Source: Jaltomata sinuosa (Eukaryota; Streptophyta; Magnoliopsida; Solanales; Solanaceae). From it: DNA of 64,000 nt. The DNA is taken from the NCBI GenBank assembly GCA_003996215.1, contig QJPP01007240.1, forward strand, positions 62,001 to 126,000, written 5' to 3'. Shown piece by piece: positions 1 through 10,014 of the stretch. Made by a program: the position numbers and the translations under genes. How positions within the stretch are numbered: the first letter of the stretch is position 1; each line of letters opens with the position of its first letter. The notes beneath the pieces were generated by a model. That model made no database searches. It saw nothing but the letters and a program-made list of their open reading frames with translations, and was not told the origin of the DNA.

Positions 1-1349
1 GAATGATTAGTAAATTGGCCTAGGGTTTGGGCTTAAGATGTCATCCGAGAATATTTAGGCCTTTTGGGTTAATTTTGTGTTTGTGTTATTATTTTTAGAC
101 CTCGATCAAGCTAGAGTTTCAAGAAATAGGAAAGCTCGGGTCCAGTAGAGCATTTAGGCTTGAGTTGAGGGAAGTGATGGTTAACTTGTGACCCAAATTA
201 CATTATGTGTCCATTTTAACTATTTCATTAGTGTTTCTTGTACAATACTTGTTTAGGGAATAAGGGAATGAATGCTAAATGATAACAGGTTGTCAATCTC
301 ATGCAATGAACCTGTCATGAATTCTTGTTCGCTTTATAAGTGTGGGTTGTATTCATTGTGGTTGTGATTGTTGTGATATCTATGATTCTTCCATTGGCTT
401 GGTACCATTCCTGGTATAGTTCGTTGGTTGGCATGGGTACCACGCCTAGTATGGGATATCTATCAGTTGGCTCGGGTTACATGCTTGGTATAAATTTTCT
501 TATGGTTGGCACGGGTTCCATACCTGGTATATCTAAGGTTGTTCTTCTGTGTGATGGTTCCATGAGTGAACCAGGCTTATTCATTGTGATATATTTATTA
601 TACGTTGGTCTATGAGTGGCTGGGTTAGTGTGTTTAAATGCTATGGTAGTTCTTGTGTAGACCGGGATTGCATATTAAACACTATAGATAATGTCCTAGG
701 GATCCTTGGGCAGTCCAGGTTATTTGAAAAGGTCTGTGAAATCATATATGGGTTGTTGTTTTTGTTTTGGACATATCTCATGTGGTTGTTAAGTCAGGTT
801 GATGACTGAGAGTCTTGCTTATATTCACTGACTTGGGTTAAACATATTTGTCCTATTTTACTAAGTAATAGTTGTTTGTTCATATTTCGTATTTTGGAGC
901 TGGCCGATGATCCTACCAGTACACTATTATGTTTGTGTACTGATATTGCACTTGCTCTTCTTTTGTTGAGTACAAGGCATATTTTGGTCGCTGCTGCGCG
1001 AACGATTGTGATACGGACGTCTTCTGAATCTAAGGGTGAGCTGCATCTTCCGGGCTACCATGGATTCATCTACTTGTTTTAGTCCATTGTTTAGACTTGG
1101 ATTCCTTTTACTTTGGGGTTGTATCCCCATATTTTTAGATATTTTTAGAGTTTTGGTACACAATTTTCAGATTCTAGGGGATTATTTTATGTAGGTTTTA
1201 CTATATTTTAAGTTAAGATGTGAATCTTGGTTTATCTATCAAATTCATTTTTGTAGCTGCTTAGTTTTTGTTAAGTGTTGGCTTTATTTATTGGTTCTCC
1301 CACCGAGGGTTTAGTGTGGCTGCCACTCACGACAGGTTAGGTCATGACA
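1..1349 (+). repeat. 5' LTR of A1, start cut by window edge
   Basis: Ends in GTCATGACA just before the primer-binding site, giving the usual CA terminus. It aligns by eye with the later 1.35 kb of the LTR at 41320-43468, sharing the GGTACC dyad array, the GGATCCTTGG module, the GGCCGATGATCCTACCAGTAC module (901-922) and the GGGGTTG-then-CATATTTTT stretch. The two copies have diverged considerably. Confidence 0.85.
394..535 (+). repeat. LTR dyad array (GTACCA-N4-TGGTAC type), A1
   Basis: About four degenerate units, each a TTGGCTCGGG-like lead followed by a GTACCA / TGGTAT inverted pair. The same array recurs in every A and B LTR of the window. A role as a repeated regulatory or binding element is inference. 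Confidence 0.7.
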
Positions 1350-1353
1350 AAGA

Positions 1354-1366
1354 TGGTATCAGAGCC
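1354..1366 (+). other. Primer-binding site, initiator tRNA-Met type
   Basis: TGGTATCAGAGCC lies four bases after the LTR end. This is the canonical PBS of most plant gypsy and copia elements and fixes the LTR boundary and the plus orientation. Confidence 0.93.
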
Positions 1367-1565
1367 AGGTTTGTTGATCGTGTTGTATCAAAATGGGTCT
1401 AGTTGAGTCTTGCGAAATAGTATGGAAATGTCTGTACTTTTATTTGAGAGGCTACATGACTCTAGCAAACTATCTCTTTTTTCTTCCTTCCTGCTATAAA
1501 TTGATTCCAATTGGTATCTTGAGATCCAAATTGGTATCTGACTTCCTTTATTCTTTTGTCTATAG
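1367..1565 (+). other. A1 leader between PBS and gag
   Basis: Non-coding leader. It holds two copies of a (C)CAA(A)TTGGTATC motif (1507-1518 and 1526-1538), which also occurs in the leaders of B1 and B2. The gag ATG at 1566 follows a pyrimidine-rich tract ending in TATAG. Confidence 0.6.
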
Positions 1566-2760
1566 ATGGTTAATACTAGATGGAATGGAGCAAGGGTAGC
1601 AGCTCTAGCTGCGGGACCTACAGGTCATGAGCGAAAAAGGGGTAGGGGAAAGGGGAGAGCAACACCCGCTAGGGGTGAAGCTCAGGTAGTGCACGAGGAG
1701 GGCGCAGAACCAAAGATGGCAGCACCGATTGGAGGTGCAGTTCTTCCCCGTATGTCTTTTGAGGTTATTCAGTGGTAGTGGAGCCACTCCAACTATGCCA
1801 ACTACTCAGGTTCTAGGTGCCTATCACACAGCCACTTTAGCCCCTAGGATGGATGAGGCCTTAGGTATATATGCATTCTTTCATCTGGTGTTAGGCCTTG
1901 TCATGATCGGGACCAAGCATGAGCTGTTGACTAAGTTGCTAGAAATGAAACCTCTATCATTCGATGGTACAGAAGATGAGGATACCTTTGAGTAAATCCT
2001 AGATTGCTGCCAGAGGTTGTATATGTTAGGGACTGTACAACAACATGGGCTAGAGTTTAAGACTTTCCAGCTGTATTGTGATGCTAAGAAGTGATGGAGG
2101 ACCCATGTGGAGTGTTTTTTGTCAGCTTTTCCTTCGATGACTTGGGCTCAATTTCATGCCTTATTTTTGGAGAAGTATGTGCCCTGTACTATAAGGAATC
2201 CCAAGAAAGATGAGTTTCTAGCCCTTTAACATGGCAATAAATCTGTTATAGCTTATGAGGCTAAGTTCCATGCCTTGTCTCGCTATGCTACCCAACTATT
2301 ACACACTAAGGAGAAGAGGATGCGCTTGTATATTAAGGGCTTGAATACTAAATTCCAAGTTCTATCTGTTCACATGACTTCTGCAGGGAAGGGTTTTAAT
2401 GAGGTGACTGAATATGAGAAGAAACTGAAGGGGGTTAAGCAAGTTGGACAGGCTAAGGTATTAGCCATGAAGTCCCATAATGTGGGTAATTTCAGTGGTT
2501 CTTATTCCAGAGGTCCCAGTCAGCAGGTTAATTTGGCTCGTCCTATTCAGTCAGCCTTGCCAACTTCTACAAGTGGTCATTCAGGGGCTATTTAGCAGTC
2601 TCTAGCTCTTAGATGCCAGGGGGCTTCTTATTCTTCTGCCATCAAGCCCTCTCTTGAGCGAGGATGTTTCCATTATGGTGATCTGGGTCATTTTAAGAGG
2701 GAGTGACCTCTGAGGCAGGCATGCAATCAGGTGTAGCAACAGACTAAGGGTGTGGTTCTA
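1566..2760 (+). pseudogene. gag: gag (capsid/nucleocapsid) remnant of A1
   Basis: The frame opens MVNTRWNGARVAAL and runs through a basic GRGKGRA stretch, as in Tekay gag N termini. A TAG interrupts it at 1776. The capsid region continues in the surrounding frames: the FHALFLEKYVP stretch near 2150-2180, then a clean stretch at 2275-2595. A CCHC zinc knuckle is recognisable near 2663-2707 but is broken: the second Cys is Tyr (CFHY) and the last Cys codon is TGA. Gag would form the particle and bind RNA. Stops and frame changes show it cannot give a full-length product. Confidence 0.85.
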
Positions 2761-2865
2761 GCAGGTGGATGTGGAAATGGAAGAGGATGCTCACAGGGTG
2801 GGTGAGGTAATAATTAGGGAGGCCGTGGTGGTAATAGAGGTAATGGTAACACAGGGAGGGAAACA

Positions 2866-3300
2866 GTGCAACCAGCTAGAGAGGTTGCCTGGATTGATGA
2901 TAGAGCTCATTATTACACCTTTACAGGCAAGTCCGAGATCGAGGCATCTGATGCTATGATAACAAGTACTATTCTCATCTGTGATCGAATGGCTTCTATT
3001 TTATTTAATCTAGGTTACACATATTCTTATGTATCTATTAGATTTTCCTTGGGTCTGGACTTGATTTGTGATGTTCTTGATTCTCCTATTCATGTTTGTA
3101 CTTCAGTTGGGTAGTTTGTGATAGTGACCCATGTATATTGTTTATGCTTAGTTGTGTTTATGAGTTTTCTGACTTGGGTAGATTTGGTCAGATTGGATAT
3201 GCTGAATTTTGATATTATATTGGGTAGGACTTGGATGTCTTCTTATTACGTTGTGTTGAACTGTAATACCAAGACAGTCACTCTAGAGATGTAAAGTATG
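2866..3300 (+). pseudogene. aspartic protease remnant of A1
   Basis: The reading frame continues from gag through HYYTFTGKSEIEASDAM into the protease fold. The catalytic D-S/T-G triad is replaced by NLG in the segment ILFNLGYTYSYVS near 2998-3030, so the enzyme would be dead. The downstream flap/core motif survives as FDIILGRTWM near 3205-3240. The protease would normally cut the Gag-Pol polyprotein. There is an in-frame TAG after TSVG (3112-3114). Confidence 0.8.
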
Positions 3301-3483
3301 GATAAACTAAAGTGGGAGGGTGTGTATAAGTCTAAGCCAGTGAAGATCATATTCTTTGTTCAGGCTATAAAGCTAGTGGGGAAGGGGTGTTCATCCTTCT
3401 TGGCTCACTTTTGAAATGTTAGATCAGAGTCTCCTTCCATTGAATCTGTCCCAGCAGTATCTGAATTTTAGGAGGTATTTCTA

Positions 3484-4071
3484 GTGGATTATCCTTACAT
3501 GCCTCCAGATAGGGACATTGACTTTTGTATAGATTTGGAGCTGGGCACTCGCTTAATCCCTATTCCTCTTTATCGCATGGGTCTGGCAGAGTTGAACAAA
3601 CTCAAAGCTCAGCTTCAGGAACTCCTATATAAGGGATTTACTCATCCCAGTACTTTGCCTTGGGGTGCTTCGGTCTTGTTTGTTATAAAAAAAGATGGTA
3701 GCATGAGGATGTGTATAGATTAGAGGCAATTGAACAAGGTTACCATCGAAAATAAGTATCCCTTGCCTCACATAGATGACCTTTTTGACTAGTTTCAGGG
3801 TGCTTCAAGGTTTTCTAAAATTGACTTGAGGTCACGATATCATCAGCTGAAGATTAGGCATGAGGATATAGCTAAGAAGACCTTATGGACTCGGTATGGG
3901 CATTATGAGTTCCTGGTAATATCATTTGGGTTGACCAATGCACCGGTAGCCTTTATAAGCTTGATGAATAGAGTTTTCAAGTCATTCTTAGATTCTTTTG
4001 TGATTGTTTTTATCGATGATATTTTGATTTACTCCAAGAATAAAGAGGAACACACAGAAAAATTGACTTAA
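3484..4071 (+). pseudogene. pol: reverse transcriptase of A1, main part
   Basis: Ty3/gypsy RT read in one frame with stops. Visible motifs are [11 protein letters not shown], the LNKVTIENKYPLPHIDDLFD segment, the FSKIDLRS palm motif, [14 protein letters not shown] and the catalytic FIDDILIYS box (FIDD at 4009-4020, intact). TAG stops fall at 3721 (after CID) and 3790 (in the FDQ position). The frame reads on to about 4071, where a ycf3 fragment is inserted. Wording is typical of Tekay/Del chromoviruses. RT copies element RNA to DNA in the particle. Confidence 0.92.
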
Positions 4072-4389
4072 TCTGAAGGAAATTACGCGGAAGCTTTGCA
4101 GAATTATTATGAAGCTATGCGACTAGAAATTGATCCCTATGATTGAAGTTATATACTCTAGAATATAGGGCTTAGCCATACAAGTAATGGAGAACATACG
4201 AAAGCTTTGGAATATTATTTTCGAGCACTAGAACGAAACCCATTCTTACCATAAGCTTTTAATAATATGGCCGTGATCTGTCATTACGTGCGACTATCTC
4301 CACTATAGAAAGAAAAACACAAAAAAAGAAAAATCTAGTAAAGTAACTACTAGAACCATATAGTCTTTCTACATATGCATCGTGAGAAT
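4072..4389 (+). pseudogene. ycf3: nuclear plastid DNA insert: ycf3 exon 2 plus intron 2 start
   Basis: Translating from 4074 gives EGNYAEALQNYYEAMRLE, then [22 protein letters not shown] and NNMAVICHY segments. I recognise these as exon 2 of chloroplast ycf3 (a TPR protein for photosystem I assembly). The exon ends at 4287 with CHY and is followed at 4288 by GTGCGAC, the expected 5' end of the group II intron, and about 100 bp of intron-like AT-rich DNA. Three stops interrupt it: TGA 4144 (Arg to stop), TAG 4159, TAA 4252 (Gln to stop). It sits in the same strand sense as the interrupted RT. It is a fragment and cannot be functional. No other plastid gene flanks it. Confidence 0.9.
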
Positions 4390-4480
4390 TCTGAAGGAGA
4401 AGAAATTGTATGCTAAATTATCGAAGTGCAAATTTTGATTATCTTCGATTGCCTTCTAAGGGTATGTGGTCTAAAAAAAG
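4390..4480 (+). pseudogene. pol: reverse transcriptase of A1, resumed after the ycf3 insert
   Basis: After the insert the RT frame resumes with ILKEKKLYAKLSKCKF, then GYVV, the region that follows FIDD in gypsy RTs. A few codons expected between 4071 and 4390 are missing, so the insertion came with a small loss of target. Homology stops near 4480 at KKGV. RNase H and integrase do not follow. Confidence 0.8.
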
Positions 4481-4540
4481 GGGTCGTAACGATCTATTTA
4501 GTCATTATTTAAAGGCACCTCATTACGGATTGAGGGAACT

Positions 4541-6467
4541 ACTGTAATACATTATTAAATTTATTTAGGGTGACACGACGAACAATTTCAGAATTTGAAA
4601 TTTTTCTCGGGCTGACATTATCCTGCTATAGCAGCTGGTAGGTCACTATCGTGGGCTGACGAACCCTTTAGCTAGAAAACATGGATTTTATATTGGGATT
4701 CCTCCTCTTCAGTTGAAAAAGAGACGAGTGTTGCTCCAAAAACCCTCTTAGGATGCTCTAAAGCTTGGGAGCAGTGTAGAGGAAAGGTTCCCGCACGAAT
4801 GGGGTAAAACCCATGGATTCCAGACCTACTTCCATCAGGATTCACCTCCATGAAGCCAAAAGTTCATGTTCAGGCATCTGCAGTAGCTTCTTGGCGCCCA
4901 GGTAGTCTACGCTTAACTGAGTAGTTTAGACCTATTTCCGATGCATAATATATTATAGATTGATGGAAGATTTCATTCTTAGGCCTTCGGGCATGGAGTC
5001 TAGAGGAATAGATGTATTGTTGTCTTGTTAATTGGGGTGGAATTATTGTGTTATGATCAATGTGATCCCAATACTTGATTCGTTGTTGATATTAGGATTG
5101 TAAATCCTAGGGAGACTAGATTTTGGGTAGGTTCATGGAACCGGTAATGTTTATATGTAAAGGGATTGTTAAGTCATAGTGGATTCTTGGGTTTTGTATG
5201 AATGTGGGAAATTGGACAAACAAAGAAGGTACCGAGTTCATGGCATTAGGAAAGGGATTTCCTGGGGATGTTTGTATGCTTTTAAATAAGTCCAGCATGG
5301 AGATTTAGGTATTATGTGTTTAATTGATTAGGCCGGGGTTATTCTTTGGATAGGCCTTTAATATGGGGATGATGAACCAAGTTTGTTGTAGTAGGTGATG
5401 GTTTAATTATTTCCCAAATTACGTCATGTGTGCATGTTAACTATTTTATTAGTATTTCTTGTACATTTCATGTTTTAAGGGATAATGAATCGAACGTTAA
5501 TGATATCAAGTTGTCAATCTCATGCAATGAATTGTTTTAAATACTTGTTGGTTTTACAAGTGTGAGTTATTTTACATTATGGTTGTGATTTTTGTGATGT
5601 TTTTGACTTTTTGTTGGCTCGGGTACCATGCTTGGTAAAATTCATTAGTTGGCTCGGTTACCACACCTGGTATGAAATATCTATTGGTTTACTCAGGTAC
5701 CACGCATTCTATTATGGTTGGCTCAGGTACCACGCCTGGTATGTGTTTGATTGTGCTTCTGTCTGTTGGTTTTATGGGTGAAACGGGTTATTTCTTGTGA
5801 TGTAATTATTACATGTTGGTCCATGAGTGGCCGGGTGTTTGTGTTTAAATGCTGAGTTAGTTCTTGTGTAGACCAAAATTGCATATTAAACACTGTAGAT
5901 GGTGTCTTAGGGATCCTTGGGCGGTCCGGGTTACTTTCTAGTTGTGGCATAGTTATAGATAGTCTATTTACTTGTGCAATTGGGCATAACTGATTGTTGT
6001 AGAGTCATAGTAGTTGACTTGGTTAATGCAGATTGGTAGTCAGGGTCTTGATTTGGTTTGTCAAGTTAATGACTGGGAGCCTTGCTCGTATACCCTGACT
6101 TGGACTATACCCATCTGTCAATGTGGTCTAGAACCTGTCTGGTAAAGGGGTTGAGTCAGGGAGGTTAAGTGAGAGTTTTGCAGTTTGTCAATTAAATTAG
6201 CTAAGGGTCAAGGGTCAGGGTTGTTGATTTAGGATCTTGAGTGAGAGTCTAACAGGGATTGTTAGCCAATTGAGTACGAAATTGGAACCAGTAAGGTATT
6301 TCTAGTATTGGCAATATGGGTGGGCTGGAGAGTCTTAGTGTTATAAGAGGTCAGGTTATGAAAATGATAGAAGGGTGAAATGGATTTTAAGGGTGGAGTT
6401 AGCAACAGAATGAGGTAGGAGGTTTGGGAAAGAATGTAAGAAGTTCATGGGAATTATACTTGGGTAG
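4541..6467 (+). repeat. B2 LTR, left segment (host of the B1 insertion)
   Basis: By-eye homology with the B1 LTRs: the CCTCTTCAGTTGAAAAAGAG-like block, the GCTCCAAA(A)ACCCTC and GCTTGG(G)AG stretches, the GGTACC dyad array and the GGATCCTTGGGCGGTCCGGG module. The first few hundred LTR bases are missing and the segment abuts A1 RT at about 4480-4560. The LTR resumes at 24616 on the far side of B1. Confidence 0.78.
5613..5742 (+). repeat. LTR dyad array in B2
   Basis: Four units of the TTGGCTCGGGTACCA-N-CTGGTA type, degenerate. It has the same arrangement as at 17211-17391 and 22653-22870. Confidence 0.7.
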
Positions 6468-6824
6468 TGTAATGACCTATTCCATCATTACTGGAAATAT
6501 TTGCGGTCAAGGAAGGTGTTCCTCATTCATAATAAGCGTTAGGATTAATTCTTTAGTATGAGAGTACATTTGGTATGCACTAAGGTCATACAATACTTCT
6601 AGAACAAAGTTAAGTTGAAAGTTTCCTTAGTGATTTAGTTTCGAGCTAAGTTTAAACTAGGATCAACTTCAAACGAGCATTCCTCCTAGAATATAATGAG
6701 TTAGGGGTCCCAATACCCACCAAATTAAAGATCTCTGAGTCCTCTTTCCAACCCACCAACCGTTCATTAATCTGCTTCTCGAGTAAAAAGTTATGACCAT
6801 TTTACTGAAGACTGTTCGTACTAA

Positions 6825-6960
6825 AAAGCTGAGGCCACTATAGAGGGAATTAAGGCGCTATAACAGTATCGCGGTAGCGGTTGGAAGGCCTCTATAGTGG
6901 AATGACGGGACCAAAAAGCCCAGAAATGGGTTTTATAATGTCATTCTCTCTTCTTCATTT
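6825..6960 (+). promoter_or_regulatory. candidate U3 core of B1: CTATAG palindromes then TATA-like box
   Basis: CTATAG-containing words cluster at about 6838-6900, followed by TTTTATAATG at about 6932 and a pyrimidine-rich CTCTCTTCTTC tract. The same order is present at 21650-21775. The layout resembles a plant promoter (TATA box plus Y patch), but this is inference. Confidence 0.45.
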
Positions 6961-7612
6961 AAAATTAGATGAGGGTTGCTCCAATAATCCTCCTAGGCTG
7001 CTCCAAAGCTTGAGAGCCATGGGGAGGGGAGATTTCTGCTAAGGGAGGGCAAAACTATGGATTGTAGACTCGTTCTCCATCAGGAATTATCTTTCCGGAG
7101 CCAAAATGTGGCATTCAGACCTCTTTGTGCAGCTGCTTGGCGTCCAAGTAGGCTAGTTTTAATTGAATAGCTAGACCCGTATTTTTCTGTATATTATTGT
7201 GTAGAATGATGGGAGGATTCATTCCTAGGTCTTAGGGCATATATTCTAGAGGAATAATGTGGTGTTTGGGATGCCTGATTTATGAAGAAATGGTAATATT
7301 ATGGGATTTTGATCTAATTCTTGTGTATCATATTGCGTGATGCTAAATTCAAGGGAAATAGATTGTTGGGTAGGTTCAGGGAAACAGAAATGTTGTGAAT
7401 CAAATAAGTGGTTGATTATAGTGGGTTTTCAAAAATAATTTAATCAAAGGGAATGGGATGAACGGGAAGAGTTGGAGCCTAAATGCTAGGGGATGTTTTC
7501 CCGAAAGTGTGTTGTCTTTAAATAAAGGTACGGAGTTGTAGTAAACAACTATATATTTCTATAGGGTAAAACCCGGAATTAGTCTTCCGATGGGTTAACA
7601 AGGTTGAGGTTA

Positions 7613-7617
7613 TGACC
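7613..7617 (+). repeat. target-site duplication of element D, left
   Basis: TGACC immediately before D. The partner TGACC is at 16983-16987. The empty site is seen once in the sister LTR near 22426. Confidence 0.93.
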
Positions 7618-9780
7618 TGTCACGCCCTGAGACTACCCCCTAGACGTAACATGAGACCCAGGATCATAAGTGTCCCAAGTTAACCTTTGGTCATAGCATA
7701 ACTCAGATAAATCAATAGACAAACGGAAACATAATAGGAAAATAAGAAATCCAATGTATAGATAATCAAGTCAAATAGGAATACAAATCCAAAAGGAGAC
7801 CCGAATACTATATATGTCTGAAAAGCCTCTAACTGTCATAAAGAGTTGTTGCGACAAGACCCCAGCTAACTCAGAAATCTGAAATGAAAACATAAAGATA
7901 GGCTTGCTAACTATAGTCCTCGATGAATAAGGACTCACCAATAATCAGTTGAAAGTCTGGCGTAGTCTAGCCACGAATCTGAGGGCAGGTGCCTGAATCT
8001 GCATCATAAAAGGATGCAGCACAAAATGTGTCAGTACTATAGGATGTACTGAATATAGGAGATAAATAGGAATCTTGGATAAGCATGCTAAATAAACTTG
8101 TAAAGCTAAAATCATGCTATAAGTGTAAAACTAAAATGCAAGAGATTCAATGCAATGCCAAAACAAGTTATACAAATATCATAATAATCATAATAGTCCT
8201 GAAATCTAAAAGCAAAGAGTCAATGCATTTTAAAACCTGATACTATTTCTGTGGGAGGTTTTCTAACCAACATAGACCATGTGAGCTACATGGAATCCGA
8301 TGTATACGCCCCATCGAAAAAACCTGATATACCTTGCTAGGGTATAAAGGCATGACTGTGGCATGATCACTAAATCTGATTCGTAACTGAGGGGAATTAT
8401 AACCTATGGGGGCACATAGTTCTGGGACTAAGGGTACTCTCACCCTTTCTAACTCGGCGCTAATACAACTCCCAAAACACATACATATAGCTCATAATAC
8501 TAGTGACATGTCTGATATGAAAACTATTCATAACTTACGTAGACATATCTGGATGCCAAACCTTTCATAAAACATAGGGACATATCTAATGTCCAAAACT
8601 GTTGAAAAAGCATAAGGAGATATCTAATGTCATGCAATTCACAAGTCATGAATCTTAAAGCTTTGCAAAACCATAATTCTAGATATACTTTCCTTTCTAA
8701 TATCATAGCTTGAAGAATTAGGCATGCAATTTCATAAAAATAGAGGTCATGTTATCTAAACATACCAATTTTACTTGAAGACATGCATTTTAATGAAATC
8801 ATGCTAAAATCCATCATCAACATATCGGCTTTTAAAATCAACTAAGGACCTCAATTAAATCAAAGATATAATATAAGAAATTATGAAATGATGCCTTAAA
8901 AGAAGACCGACAACTTTTTCCCCAATTTGAGTAAGAACCCTAATTTAGAAATCTATAAATTCAATTTAGAAGATTGGAGTTTTGAGCATAAGGGTGAAGG
9001 GAATCCCTTATTGAATACCCACATACCTTGATTGAAGCTATCCCAACTGAAATTGAAAAGATATGGAGGCTAGAACTTGGAGCTTGAGACTTGGAGCTTT
9101 GGAGAGGTTCTTTTCCCTTTTTGGAAGATGAATAAGGTAATGAGAAGGGACTTAGGCTAATAGGTTTAGAAATCATGCTAAGAATGGCCAAAATGACCTC
9201 ACTTAGGAGTTCAAAAGCTGGAAAATGACTAAAATACCTCTGGAACATAATTAGGAAAAAGCTGGAAAAAGTTGACTTTCAGGGACCACGGATGAATTCT
9301 ACGAGTTGTATACCAAACCACGGCTCGTGGTTTTCATTCGTGATTCCTGGCCAAAGGAACAGGATGCAGAAGCCAAACTACGGGTCAATATGACGGACCC
9401 GTAGAATGGATTACGAATCGTAGACCCAACCCATCATTTTTGAGGTACTAGGCAGGTCTCTGATAAGGTTCCACGTGTCAACATGATGGTCCGTAGTTCA
9501 AACTACGGTCCGAAGACTTGACTCGTGGTTCCTAAGAATCATTCAGTCCTCAGGTTTGGTACCACGAGTTGATAGGATGGACCGTAGACTGAACCACGAT
9601 CCATAAAACCAACTCATGGTTCTCAGACCAGAGTCTGAACCTAGAAGACTTAAAGCATGACTCCATTTCATGACCCGTGGTTCAGACCACGGTCCATGGT
9701 TTAGACCCGTAATCTCTGAAAAGATAAAAATATTCTGAGATTTTGAGTTTAATAGCTGAATAAGTTTCCGGAGTGTTACA
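7618..9780 (-). repeat. D 3' LTR (2163 bp)
   Basis: On the plus strand it runs TGTCACGCCC to GAGTGTTACA, so the element reads TGTAACACTC...GTGACA. It pairs with 14823-16982. The part nearest the LTR start (9284-9715) is crowded with palindromic words around CCACG, CGTGG and CCGTAG. Confidence 0.93.
9284..9715 (-). repeat. palindrome-rich block in D U3 (CCACG/CGTGG, CTACGG/CCGTAG)
   Basis: Repeated short inverted words, for example CCACGGCTCGTGG and ACGGACCCGTAG, are spaced irregularly through about 430 bp. The same block lies in the other LTR at about 16490-16915. It sits 65-500 bp inside the LTR start, a U3 position. Its function is unknown. Confidence 0.6.
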
Positions 9781-9793
9781 ATATCTCCCCCTT
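9781..9793 (-). other. D polypurine tract
   Basis: Minus strand AAGGGGGAGATAT directly abuts the 3' LTR start. It would prime plus-strand DNA synthesis and confirms the minus orientation. Confidence 0.88.
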
Positions 9794-10014
9794 GGGATCA
9801 TTCATCCTCGAATGAAGACTAAACAAGGGAAAGCTGGAGAGAAAACAGCCCTACCAATCAACACTACATAAAATCTGAAGAACAAAGATGATAACTGAGC
9901 TTGTAACTTAAAACATGACTTAATCAACTTCGAAAAACAAGCACGCAAACTAAGATCGTGAGGGAAACTGATGGAATAGAGTGGAATAGACATGTTAATA
10001 GGGAAACCACTACC

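Larger units (their letters stand above)
1..4540 (+). mobile_element. Tekay-type Ty3/gypsy element A1, 5' part
   Basis: Left part of an LTR retrotransposon whose first LTR bases lie before the window. Seen in order: LTR end, a primer-binding site matching initiator tRNA-Met, leader, gag with zinc knuckle remnant, protease, and reverse transcriptase with an intact FIDD box. RNase H and integrase are absent here. RT homology fades at about 4480 and B-family LTR sequence is recognisable from about 4560, so the 3' half was lost or displaced. Protease-RT order and RT wording match chromodomain (Tekay/Del) elements. Many in-frame stops make it inactive. Confidence 0.88.
6468..7617 (+). repeat. B1 5' LTR, left segment
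   Basis: Starts TGTAATGACCTATTCCATCA and matches 21315 onward almost base for base. It is cut at TATGACC (7611-7617) by element D and resumes at 16988. The uninterrupted sister copy reads GGTTATGACCCATGTT at about 22424, which confirms the join. Confidence 0.92.

Noticed and set aside
340..809. Hydrophobic small frames in the A1 LTR
   Set aside because: They cover the dyad array and T-rich LTR DNA; not conserved as protein in other LTR copies.
4288..4389. Functional group II intron
   Set aside because: Only the first hundred bases of a ycf3 intron are present, so it cannot fold or splice.
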